Source: Nocardia xishanensis NBRC 101358 (GTDB lineage: Bacteria; Actinomycetota; Actinomycetes; Mycobacteriales; Mycobacteriaceae). Taken from it: DNA of 64,000 nt. The notes under the pieces were generated by a model. It searched no databases. It was not told the origin of the DNA and was given only the letters and a program-made list of their open reading frames with translations. How positions within the stretch are numbered: position 1 is the first letter of the stretch; each line of letters starts with the position of its first letter. The DNA lies in assembly GCF_001613365.1 (NCBI RefSeq), contig NZ_BDCF01000044.1, forward strand, positions 1 to 64,000, written 5' to 3'. Shown piece after piece: positions 9,659 through 17,688 of this stretch. The translations under genes and the position numbers were made by a program.

Positions 9659-10774
9659 GTGGATTATGCCGGAACATCCGAGGATCGGATAATACGCGCG
9701 CGTTGCCTCGTCGTACCGCCCGATTCGACGGGCGTGCCGCGCGAGGTGATCAGAACGGTGGACGCCAACGATCCGCGCGGTCCGTTGATTCGCACCGTGG
9801 AAGTGGGCGTCTGCGGGACCGACATCCAAATCGTCGCGGGGACGGAAGGACAGCTTCCCGCGTCGGCGGACGAAATGGTGCTCGGCCACGAAGTCCTCGG
9901 ACGGGTGGTGCATAGTTCGACGCCCGGGATCGAAACCGGTCAGTTGGTCACTTGCGTGGTCCGCGATCCGGACCCGGTGCCGTGCGGCCAATGCCGCCGC
10001 GGCAGGCCCGACCTGTGCAGCAACGGCTCGTGGAAAGAGCGCGGCATCCGAGAACTCGATGGCTTCATGGCGGAGTACTGGCACGCGCCCGCGGACAAAT
10101 TGGTTCCCGTTCCGGAAGAGCTGATTCACCTCGGCGTGCTGATCGAGCCCGCATCCATCGTGGTCAAGGCGCTGGACACGCTGCGAACGATGGACGAGCG
10201 GCTGGGCATGTCGGATCCGTCCGGCCATACGCTGGTGATCGGCTGCGGCATCATCGGCCTGCTCACCACCGCGTTCCTGCGGTTCGCCGGGCACAAGGTG
10301 ACCGTGGTGGATCCCGCGCCGCCGGGTTCGCTCGCGGCCCATGCGGCGACCTCGTTCGGCGCGGAATATCAATCTCATCAACTGGTGCCAGGCGACATGA
10401 TGACCGAGCAGATGATCGCGGCCCACCGCAGCATCATCGACGCGGCGGGCGTGGCGTTCCTGCCGCGTCTGCTGGCGACCCACGGCGCGGAGAACGCGTC
10501 CTGCTGCATCGTCGGCCTGCCGAGCGGGCAGCATGCCGAGGTGGACGGCGGCGCGCTGCTCGGCACCATGGTCAAGCGAAACCAGGTGCTGTTCGGCGTC
10601 GTCAATTCCTCGCGGGTGCATTTCGAGGGCGCGATCGAACTCCTGCGCGAGGTCGACGCCGCCTGGCCGGGCGTGATCGGCTCGACGACGACGCGCATTC
10701 CCTTCCATCGTTTCCGGGAAGCGTTTCTTCCGCACGCGCGGGCGGGGGCGAAAGAAATTCTCGTCTTCGAATGA
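9659..10774 (+). CDS. zinc-dependent MDR dehydrogenase, glucose 1-dehydrogenase-like
   Basis: A medium-chain dehydrogenase/reductase of 371 residues. Catalytic zinc ligands fit Cys52 (VGVCGTDIQ) and the His77-Glu78 pair (LGHEVLG); the structural-zinc loop has Cys99, Cys109, Cys112 and Cys120 (VPCGQCRRGRPDLC). The following KERGIRELDGFMAEY is the hallmark of archaeal/bacterial glucose and aldose dehydrogenases. The cofactor fold has GxGxxG at 195-200 (VIGCGIIGLL). The start is GTG 9659, fixed by AAGGAG at 9647-9652; longer frames upstream lack this. It probably oxidises a sugar or polyol with NAD(P). It converges on the membrane-protein gene across a strong hairpin. Confidence 0.85.
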   Translation: MDYAGTSEDRIIRARCLVVPPDSTGVPREVIRTVDANDPRGPLIRTVEVGVCGTDIQIVAGTEGQLPASADEMVLGHEVLGRVVHSSTPGIETGQLVTCVVRDPDPVPCGQCRRGRPDLCSNGSWKERGIRELDGFMAEYWHAPADKLVPVPEELIHLGVLIEPASIVVKALDTLRTMDERLGMSDPSGHTLVIGCGIIGLLTTAFLRFAGHKVTVVDPAPPGSLAAHAATSFGAEYQSHQLVPGDMMTEQMIAAHRSIIDAAGVAFLPRLLATHGAENASCCIVGLPSGQHAEVDGGALLGTMVKRNQVLFGVVNSSRVHFEGAIELLREVDAAWPGVIGSTTTRIPFHRFREAFLPHARAGAKEILVFE

Positions 10775-10787
10775 CCGTCCGCGGAAT

Positions 10788-10822
10788 AGATATAGCGGCG
10801 GCCGGGGACCGCCGCTATATCT
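10788..10822. terminator. bidirectional hairpin terminator
   Basis: A perfect 14-bp inverted repeat, AGATATAGCGGCGG (10788-10801) and CCGCCGCTATATCT (10809-10822), with a 7-base loop. It sits where two genes converge; the minus-strand gene has its TAG stop inside the right arm. It probably ends transcription in both directions. Confidence 0.75.
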
Positions 10823-11549
10823 CTTCGTACCCGATTATTCGAATATTGCTGTACTCGAGCCCGTCCAATTCGCAGTGCACGATCACCAGAAAATCCTTCT
10901 TGCCGTGGATGAGATTCCAGACATCGGTGCCGCGCGCCACCCGCTCCAGCAATGCGATGGTGGCGATCAGCGTGCCGAACGCCCAAACGCCGAACAGCGC
11001 GACGCACCGTTTCCCGGACGGCGTGCGGCTGACCGCGATGAAACCGTAGTCCTCCAGCAGCGAGCCGTTCTCGTCCGCGGTCACGTCGTAACTGATCGAA
11101 CCGTAGGACGCCACGTGCTCGGGATAGCGAATCTGGAACTTGGGAAAGCACCGCTTGAGCAGATTCCCGGTCAACCGGTTGACGCTCGGGCCGCCGATGA
11201 GAATCGTCAGCCCGTGGGTGTCTTGGTAGGCGTCCTGGGTGCTGATGCTGATCCGATTCCGTTTTCCGAGTCCGCGCCAGGCCAGCACGGCCTCGGCGAT
11301 GGCGCCGCCCTCCGCCATGGGCATCACCCGGACATTCGGCGGCATCTCCGCCTTCTGATCGGTGCCGTAGATCGACAGCCAGCCCGCGTGAAAATCGGGG
11401 ATCACTATCTGAATGTCCTGCCCCTCGGCCAGCACATTCAGGTGACCGGATTTACGCCGGACTCGCGTCGCGTCGTAGAACCGCGTCACCCCGAACGTGG
11501 TGGCCGCGACGATCAGTCCCGACACGATACTGAGTAGCCAGGTAACCAT
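10815..11549 (-). CDS. hypothetical protein with single N-terminal membrane anchor
   Basis: I do not recognise this 244-residue protein. It has one clear N-terminal transmembrane helix (residues about 4-22, LLSIVSGLIVAATTFGV), a basic stretch (RVRRK) and then a soluble domain likely facing the cytoplasm. The domain has alternating strands and helices with two notable segments: LTILIGGPSVNRLTG and, after DYGFIAVSRTP, a hydrophobic glycine-rich strand-helix (VALFGVWAFGTLIATIALL). This arrangement looks like a Rossmann-like nucleotide- or ligand-binding fold, but that is inference. The gene lies 178 bases downstream of the asparagine-synthetase/dehydrogenase operon on the same strand and may belong to it. 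Confidence 0.7.
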   Translation of the reverse strand: MVTWLLSIVSGLIVAATTFGVTRFYDATRVRRKSGHLNVLAEGQDIQIVIPDFHAGWLSIYGTDQKAEMPPNVRVMPMAEGGAIAEAVLAWRGLGKRNRISISTQDAYQDTHGLTILIGGPSVNRLTGNLLKRCFPKFQIRYPEHVASYGSISYDVTADENGSLLEDYGFIAVSRTPSGKRCVALFGVWAFGTLIATIALLERVARGTDVWNLIHGKKDFLVIVHCELDGLEYSNIRIIGYEEI

Positions 11550-11727
11550 CGAGCGTCGAATCCTGTCTTCGAGAGATAGTCAAAGGCCGTCCGATCACTC
11601 TGCGAGCGGTACTCGTCACGGGCTCGGTAGCGAAGAGGGCCGCCATTCGGATCGTGCCAGTTCCGGCTTGCGGTGTCCCGGAATTCGCGGACTCGCGCCG
11701 AAGCCGTCCGTGCCCCAAACGAATCCA

Positions 11728-13404
11728 CTATGGTGCGGCGGGCTCCGCCGGACCGCCGTGCCCGGCCCCGTCGCGGCGCCGCGGCGGCAATTCGGTCAGC
11801 CACGCGTCGAGAAAACACAGCGCCCACAGGATCCCGCTTTTGTCGTCGAGCCCGCATTCGTGCGAATCGATCAGTGCCCGAACGTATTTCGTCCCCAGCA
11901 GATCGGCGGCCACCGTTCCGTGCGGTAACGAGTCGTGCAGGCGGGCGCGCAGCGGGCCGCGGAACCACTCGGCGAACGGGATCCAGAACTTGTGCTTCCG
12001 GCGCTTCAGAATGCGATCGGGCAGGTGCGCCGCGATACCCGCCCGCAGCATCGCCTTGCCGTCGAGGGCCCGATAGCGCTGATCGGCGGGCATTCCCGCG
12101 ACGAACGCCAGCACGCGCGGATCCGCGAACGGCAACACGCTGGTGATCCCGACACCACCGAACGTGTGATGGTCTTTGCGATACACGCCCTCGGTCAACC
12201 AGGTCTTCCACTGGCCGAACAGCAAGCGGTCCAGCGCGGTGTGCGCGCGATGCTCCTCGTACAGGTCGGCCAGGATGCCGACCGCGAGGTCCGCACCGAC
12301 GCCGAGCGCGTCGTACATCAGTGCGCGGTCGTCCGGACCGCCCAGCCCGATCCGCCCAAGGTAGTACCGCGCCAAGTCCGCCGATGCCGCGGGAAGGTCG
12401 ACGAGGTGGATGTCGTCGTTCGGTGACATCGGGAATCCCATCGCTTCGTCGCCGCCTTCGCCGGTGACGATGTGCGAGCACCCAAGCCGGGCGGCGCGCT
12501 CGGCGATCGCTTGCGTGGCGACGATCGCTTGGTCGGCGTTCGGACTGTCGAAGGCGCGCACCATGTCCGGCAGACTCTCGACGATCTCGGGCCCGACCGG
12601 CACCACGACGTGGTCGAGACCGAACCGTTCCGCGACCAGCGCGGCGTATTCGGTCTCGTCGTACCCGGCCTCGCGGAAGGAGGCGGTGAAAGCCGGTGGT
12701 CTGCGGTCCAATCGGGTGGCGAGCACGGTCGCGTTGGTGCTGGTGTCGATACCGCCGCTCAGCATCATGCCGACGCGCTCGGCGGGCGCGATGCGGCGGG
12801 CGAGCGAATCGGTGAGCAGGTCGAGCACCTCGGCCGCCAGTTCCTCGGGTGCGACCGGGTCACCCGTCCTCGGCTCCGCCGGTCGCGGATACGAGGCGTG
12901 ACGACGCACCTGGCAGCCGCCGCCCCGCCGCGTCACCACGGCACCCGGGAGCAGTCGCCGCACCCCGTCGAAGATCGAATACGGCGCGGGGACATATTGA
13001 AACGTCAGATACAGGGCGAGCCCTTCGCGCGATACCGCGCCGGTCCCGACGTCGTAGGGCCGCGACCCGAACGCGAACGACGAGCCCGCGTCGCGATAGC
13101 ACGCGTGGCCGAATCCGCCTGGGTCGCCCACCAGATGCGTCTGCCCGCGCGAACGATCGTGCACGACGGCGACATAATGCCCCTCCCGCGCGGCGATGGC
13201 GGACATTCCCCGCTCGCGATAGAGCGCGAGCAGCTCCGCCGCACCACCGCCGGAGCAGAGCCAACCGTCGAGAACACAGATCGCGTCGCCGGCCTCCGCG
13301 ACGGTGTAGTTCCCGCCGTCGGCCGAGAGCACGATGTCGTCCACCACGCGCCACCAGCCGCCGTAACCGCCGCCCTCGGCGCGCGGCCGGACCAGAATCC
13401 CCAT
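11728..13404 (-). CDS. asparagine synthetase-family protein lacking the glutaminase cysteine
   Basis: A 558-residue AsnB-family protein. The C-terminal ATP-pyrophosphatase domain is intact (P-loop LSGGIDTS at about 215-222, GEGGDEAMGF, and KHKFWIPFAEWFRG near the end). The N-terminal glutaminase-like domain starts MGILVRPRAEG, so the Cys2 nucleophile needed to release ammonia from glutamine is absent. It should therefore activate a carboxylate with ATP and use another amine or ammonia source, as beta-lactam synthetase, carbapenam synthetase and lasso-peptide cyclases do. The ATG at 13404 has AAGGGA upstream; a longer frame to 13548 looks non-coding. It lies 13 bases after the UDP-sugar dehydrogenase gene, as third gene of the operon. 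Confidence 0.88.
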   Translation of the reverse strand: MGILVRPRAEGGGYGGWWRVVDDIVLSADGGNYTVAEAGDAICVLDGWLCSGGGAAELLALYRERGMSAIAAREGHYVAVVHDRSRGQTHLVGDPGGFGHACYRDAGSSFAFGSRPYDVGTGAVSREGLALYLTFQYVPAPYSIFDGVRRLLPGAVVTRRGGGCQVRRHASYPRPAEPRTGDPVAPEELAAEVLDLLTDSLARRIAPAERVGMMLSGGIDTSTNATVLATRLDRRPPAFTASFREAGYDETEYAALVAERFGLDHVVVPVGPEIVESLPDMVRAFDSPNADQAIVATQAIAERAARLGCSHIVTGEGGDEAMGFPMSPNDDIHLVDLPAASADLARYYLGRIGLGGPDDRALMYDALGVGADLAVGILADLYEEHRAHTALDRLLFGQWKTWLTEGVYRKDHHTFGGVGITSVLPFADPRVLAFVAGMPADQRYRALDGKAMLRAGIAAHLPDRILKRRKHKFWIPFAEWFRGPLRARLHDSLPHGTVAADLLGTKYVRALIDSHECGLDDKSGILWALCFLDAWLTELPPRRRDGAGHGGPAEPAAP

Positions 13405-13417
13405 GGCGACATCCCTT

Positions 13418-14731
13418 CTACTTCGCGTCGACGTCCTGTTCCGCCGCGTCGGCGCCGCTGCCGCCGCCCGCACGTCCGACCCCTCGGTAGCGCAGCCCCG
13501 CCGCCTCGACATCGGACCGTACGAGGGCGTTCTTGGCGTCCACGACAAGGCAATCCGGCCGTGCCAGTTGCGCCAGCGCGGTCCAGTCGATGGCGAGAAC
13601 CTCGGGGAACTCGGTCAGCACGAGGACGACAGAGGCGTCGAGCACGGCCTCCTTGAGCCCCGCCGTACGCCGAACGCCGGGGAACAGGCCGGCGAAGATC
13701 TTTTGGCTCAGTACCGGATCCCAGACCCGGACGTCGGCGGCGATCGCCGCGAGCCCGGGCACCACCGTCCGGCTCGGCGCCGCACGCATGTCGTCGCTGC
13801 CCGGTTCGTAGAGCAATCCGAGGACGGCGACCTCGGGCGGCGGTGCGCCCGTCGCCGTTTCGTGCGCGACGATCTCGATCGGGAACCGCAATTGGCGGTC
13901 GTTCACCTCGGCCACCGATTCGAGCATCGTCATCGGCCGTCCGTGACGACGGGCGAATCGGGCCAGCGCGGTAACGTCCTTGCCGAGACAGGAATCGCCG
14001 TAACCGATGCCGGGACGCCAGAATCCCTGCCCCATACGAGGATCCAGCGCCACGCCGCCGAGCACGGCGTCCACGTCGATGCCGTGCTCGCCGCAGAAAT
14101 TCGCGATCTCGTTCGCGAAGCTGATCTTGGTGGCCAGGAAGGCGTTGCTGGCGTACTTCACCGCCTCGGCCTCGGTCGGGCCGACCACCACCCGCGGCGC
14201 GGTCTTGTCGTGGTACAGCGCGCCGAGCAGCGGCAGCAGCTCGTGGTTCCACAGCCCGAGCACGATGCGGTCCGGAGCCTGCCAATCGGCAAGGGCGCGA
14301 CCCTGATTCAGGAATTCAGGATTGTGCGTGTACACGCGCCGGAGCGCGGGAAACCGGGCCGCCCATCCCTCGCTGGTCCCCGGCGGGATCGTGCTTTTCA
14401 CCACGACGAGTTCCGGCAGCGATCCGGCCGTAAGCAGCTCGGCGAGCACGGACCGCACGTTTGCGAGGTCGACGGCGCCGGTCGCGTCGAGCGGCGCGGA
14501 TACGGCGATGATCACCGCGTCGACGGGAACGTCGAGCGTCCGCCGGAACGTCACCGCGGTGGTGAGCAGCGCCTCCGCGACGTCCGGCTCGTGAAACGGG
14601 CAGCACCGCTGGCGCAGCAGTGCGACGCGGTGCTCGTCGTGATCGATGCCCAGTACGTCGTGTCCTGACTTTGCGAGTCCGAGCGCAGCCGTCAGCCCGA
14701 CATACCCCATGCCGATCACTGCCACCTGCAT
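13418..14731 (-). CDS. UDP-glucose/GDP-mannose dehydrogenase family protein
   Basis: A 437-residue nucleotide-sugar 6-dehydrogenase. The N-terminal Rossmann motif GMGYVG is at 7-12; HNPEFLNQGRAL near 136-147 matches the family substrate loop; the catalytic cysteine is Cys248 in GYGDSCLGKDV with Lys251; GLLYEPGSDDMRAAPS is the C-terminal-domain signature. These enzymes oxidise C6 of a nucleotide sugar twice with NAD to give a uronic acid. Substitutions (SCLGKD rather than SCFPKD) suggest a specialised member. Flanked on both sides by asparagine-synthetase homologues (3 and 13 bases away), it probably makes the uronic acid that one of them amidates; this role is inferred from context. Confidence 0.92.
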   Translation of the reverse strand: MQVAVIGMGYVGLTAALGLAKSGHDVLGIDHDEHRVALLRQRCCPFHEPDVAEALLTTAVTFRRTLDVPVDAVIIAVSAPLDATGAVDLANVRSVLAELLTAGSLPELVVVKSTIPPGTSEGWAARFPALRRVYTHNPEFLNQGRALADWQAPDRIVLGLWNHELLPLLGALYHDKTAPRVVVGPTEAEAVKYASNAFLATKISFANEIANFCGEHGIDVDAVLGGVALDPRMGQGFWRPGIGYGDSCLGKDVTALARFARRHGRPMTMLESVAEVNDRQLRFPIEIVAHETATGAPPPEVAVLGLLYEPGSDDMRAAPSRTVVPGLAAIAADVRVWDPVLSQKIFAGLFPGVRRTAGLKEAVLDASVVLVLTEFPEVLAIDWTALAQLARPDCLVVDAKNALVRSDVEAAGLRYRGVGRAGGGSGADAAEQDVDAK

Positions 14732-14734
14732 CGA

Positions 14735-16510
14735 TCATCTCCTCGCACGAGCGATGTTGTGCCGACACCACATTTCGAGCATCAGGGCTTTGAACGAAAA
14801 GGGCGAGCCTGCCCCGTCCGGGAAGTCGGCGACCGAAAGCCGCCGGGCGGCGGCTTCGGTGAGAATGCCGCGGCGCACCAGCTCGCCGCCGGGCAGCAGG
14901 TCGCCGTAGGCCCGCAGGAAGGCGGCGTGCCACGCGCGCAGCGGCGGCGAGAAGCTCTGCTTCGGCCGGTCGGCGATCGACGCGGGAAGGAGCGCGTAGG
15001 CCGCCTCCCTGAGCCGCTGTTTCGGCGGGTCGCGGTGATCCGGCCGCATCTTGCGCGCACCGACGACGGCCTCGACCAGGAGGTGGTCGACGAACGGCGC
15101 ACGCAGTTCGACGGAGTTGGCCATGGCGAGCCGATCGCACTGGGCGATGCCGTTCTCGCGCAGATAGGTTCGGGTGATCAACCCGGTCAGGTCGATATCG
15201 GCCCGAGCGCCGGACGACTCGAACCCGGTCCGCGCCGCGCCGCGCATCGCCTCGCCGAAGTGGTCAGGGCCGACCCGCTCGGCCTCACGGAAGTCCGGAT
15301 CCAGCTCGTAGAACACCGGTTTCCCGCGCGCTTCGCTCAGCGCGACGGCCTGCCGCACCCACGGGTAGCCCCAGAAGAGTTCGTCGGCGCCCTGGCCTTG
15401 CAGCATCACACGCACGCCCGCCTCGGCCGCCGCGCGCATGACCGCGTGGTAACAGACGCCCGCGAAGTCGGCGACCGGATCGTCCTGCGCCGCGACGACG
15501 GCGGGCAGATCCGCGGTGGCGCCGGCGGCGTCGATCTCGATCTCGTGGAACGGCATGCCGAGCGAGGTCGCCAGCTGTCGCGCGTCGCGCCGTTCGTCGT
15601 TGGCGGGCCTGCCCGCGTAGCCCACCGAGAAGGCCCGAACCGGCGCGGCGCAGAATTTGGCCGCGAGCGCCGCCACCACGCTCGAGTCGAGGCCGCCGCT
15701 GAGCGAAATGCCGAGCGGCTGATCGGTTCTGGTGACCAGCGGACCGAGTTCGGTGAGAATCTCGCCGACCAGCTCGGCGCACGAACCGTCGATCGGCTCC
15801 GCGTCCTCGAGACGCCAGTAGGGTCGTGACCGGACCCGCCACGGCTCGACGTCCACGGTCACCACGTGTCCGGCAGGCACTTTCCGCACGTCGCGCAGGA
15901 TGCTGCGCGGCTCTGGGACGTATTCGAGGTGGAAGAAGTCGGCCACACCGTCCGGATCGAGTTCGACCGGCACGCCCGCGGCCGTCAGCGCTTTCGCTTC
16001 GGAGGCGAACAGCAGTCCGTCCGGTCGTTCCGTGTAGTAGAGCGGTTTCTCGCCCATCCGGTCGCGCGCCAGTATCAGCCTGCCCCTGCGCCGATCCCAC
16101 AGGGCGAACGCGAACATGCCGCGCAGGTGATCGACGGCGTGCTCGCCGTGCTCCTCGTAAAGATGCAGGATCACTTCGCAATCGCCGTCGGTGGTGAAGA
16201 CGTGGCCGCGCCGCCGCATTCCCGCACGCAGTTCGGCGAAGTTGTAGATCTCGGCGTTCGCGACCAGGACCAGCTCGCCGTCGGCACACGATCCGCTGGC
16301 GGCCGATCCGTTGGCGGCACTGCGCAGCGGCTGCACCGAGCCGGAGACGTCGATGACGGCCAACCGGGTGCAGCCGAGGGCGAGCGATGGGTCCGCGAAC
16401 ACCGCGGCGGCGTCCGGCCCGCGATGGCGCAACGCTCCGGTCATCCGCTCGACGAGATCGACACGCGACGGAAAGCCCGATCTGGCGACGTGGCCACTGA
16501 TTCCACACAC
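14735..16510 (-). CDS. asparagine synthetase (glutamine-hydrolysing) family amidotransferase
   Basis: A full-length AsnB-type amidotransferase, 591 residues. The start is the GTG at 16510: it puts Cys at position 2 (V-CGISG), needed as the N-terminal nucleophile after Met removal, and has ACGGAG six bases upstream. The glutaminase domain has RHRGPD (29-34) and NAEIYN (85-90). The synthetase domain has the P-loop SLSGGLDSSV (SGGLDSS about 271-277) and GQGADELFWGY. The textbook reaction is Asp + Gln + ATP to Asn, but close homologues amidate sugar uronic acids (WbpS-like enzymes; moenomycin MoeF5/MoeH5). As first gene of an operon with a UDP-sugar dehydrogenase, a uronamide-forming role is a reasonable alternative. 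Confidence 0.9.
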   Translation of the reverse strand: MCGISGHVARSGFPSRVDLVERMTGALRHRGPDAAAVFADPSLALGCTRLAVIDVSGSVQPLRSAANGSAASGSCADGELVLVANAEIYNFAELRAGMRRRGHVFTTDGDCEVILHLYEEHGEHAVDHLRGMFAFALWDRRRGRLILARDRMGEKPLYYTERPDGLLFASEAKALTAAGVPVELDPDGVADFFHLEYVPEPRSILRDVRKVPAGHVVTVDVEPWRVRSRPYWRLEDAEPIDGSCAELVGEILTELGPLVTRTDQPLGISLSGGLDSSVVAALAAKFCAAPVRAFSVGYAGRPANDERRDARQLATSLGMPFHEIEIDAAGATADLPAVVAAQDDPVADFAGVCYHAVMRAAAEAGVRVMLQGQGADELFWGYPWVRQAVALSEARGKPVFYELDPDFREAERVGPDHFGEAMRGAARTGFESSGARADIDLTGLITRTYLRENGIAQCDRLAMANSVELRAPFVDHLLVEAVVGARKMRPDHRDPPKQRLREAAYALLPASIADRPKQSFSPPLRAWHAAFLRAYGDLLPGGELVRRGILTEAAARRLSVADFPDGAGSPFSFKALMLEMWCRHNIARARR

Positions 16511-16546
16511 GGCCCGCTCCGTTCTTCCCACCCGCGGGTCTGTCGA

Positions 16547-16552
16547 ATACTA
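16547..16552 (-). promoter_or_regulatory. candidate -10 element of the asparagine synthetase operon
   Basis: TAGTAT on the minus strand, 36 bases upstream of the GTG at 16510, in an otherwise GC-rich gap. It fits the TANNNT actinobacterial -10 pattern. No clear -35 was found. Confidence 0.35.
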
Positions 16553-16650
16553 CCTGGCGGAATGGCGTGGAACGGCCGGATCGCGAGGACGAGTTCCGCT
16601 GTGAGACTGGGATTTTCGGTGCGGGTTTCGGTAGCGGTACGGCTGCCGGA

Positions 16651-17472
16651 TCAGCCGAGGACCACCAGGTAGCACAGGGCGAGGATGCCGAGGGAGACCA
16701 GGGCGGCCGACAGGGCCAGGATCTTGACGACTCTGGCGTGCTGCATCTCGACGCGCAGCAGCAGCGCGTGCTGGAGGTAGCGGATGCGATCGTGTTCGGC
16801 GTCCGCTCGCCCGCGGACGTCGGCGATGTCGGCGAGCAGGTCGCGGATCGCGCTGTCCAGATCCCCGGTGCGCCGGCCGTGCTCGGCCCGCAGGCGGCGT
16901 CCGGCGCGGATGAGGTCGCGCTGGGTGTCGCGCACCCGGGTGACGGCGTCCTCCACGGCGTCCATCCGGACCAACGCGGCGCGCAGGTCGCGGATCTCGA
17001 GCGGCCGGTCGCTGCCGTCGACGGTGGTGTCCATGTCGCGAGCCAACGTGTCCGATTCCGCCCGCGCGTGCCCGAGCACCGCCTCGGCGGCCTCGGTCAG
17101 CGAGCGCAACAGGGCGTAGAGCACGCCGTGCGGTGAACCGGCGAGCGCGGGCCTGCGACCCATCTCCGTGACGGCGCGATCGAACGGCGCGAACGGTTCC
17201 GCGGAGTACGCGGTGACCACGAAATCGCCGCCCAGCGCGAACACGACCGTCTCGCGCCGCACGGCGCCGCCGCGCAGGTAGGTCGCCATGACCGGGAGAT
17301 AGACGAAATCGCCTGTCTCCCAGATGCTGTCGTGGGGGCGCGAGAAATCGATGCCGAGGCGTTCGCACAACACCGCCGCGGTGTCCTCGTCCGACGCCGT
17401 CAGCGGAATCCAATGCAGGCCGAGCACCTCGGTGTCGAAGCGGTCGGTGGGCGTGCTGACCGCGCTGGTCAT
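16651..17472 (-). CDS. CorA-like protein with a single C-terminal membrane helix
   Basis: A 273-residue protein. The N-terminal half is a mixed alpha/beta domain like the cytoplasmic funnel of CorA-type Mg2+ channels; the middle is a long helical, charged region (about 120-245). It ends in one hydrophobic helix (VVKILALSAALVSLGILALCYLVVLG) at the very C-terminus. Genuine CorA has two membrane helices with a G-M-N loop between them; here the protein stops after the first helix and no GMN follows. It may be a degenerate or regulatory CorA paralogue and not a channel. It is divergent from the AsnC-like regulator with 216 bases between. Confidence 0.7.
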   Translation of the reverse strand: MTSAVSTPTDRFDTEVLGLHWIPLTASDEDTAAVLCERLGIDFSRPHDSIWETGDFVYLPVMATYLRGGAVRRETVVFALGGDFVVTAYSAEPFAPFDRAVTEMGRRPALAGSPHGVLYALLRSLTEAAEAVLGHARAESDTLARDMDTTVDGSDRPLEIRDLRAALVRMDAVEDAVTRVRDTQRDLIRAGRRLRAEHGRRTGDLDSAIRDLLADIADVRGRADAEHDRIRYLQHALLLRVEMQHARVVKILALSAALVSLGILALCYLVVLG

Positions 17473-17676
17473 CTCGGACTCCGAGTCGGCGTTCCGATGG
17501 TCGTATCCGGCATCCGCCGCTCACCCCGCTTCACTCGTCAGGCTGCTGTGTGGCGCGATACGCGCCACCGTCCATTAGTAACGGGCGTCTCGGGCCGCGT
17601 CAATCGAGGGGGATGTGCGGTTCCCCACGCTTGTCTTCGCGTATCCGCCCGGCCCGCAGCGGATTCCGAGTCACCG

Positions 17677-17682
17677 TATCCT
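17677..17682 (+). promoter_or_regulatory. candidate -10 element for leaderless transcription
   Basis: TATCCT ends six bases before the GTG at 17689. The spacing would put the transcription start at or near the first base of the start codon, so the AsnC-like gene may be leaderless, as is common in Mycobacteriales. Confidence 0.4.
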
Positions 17683-17688
17683 CGAGGG

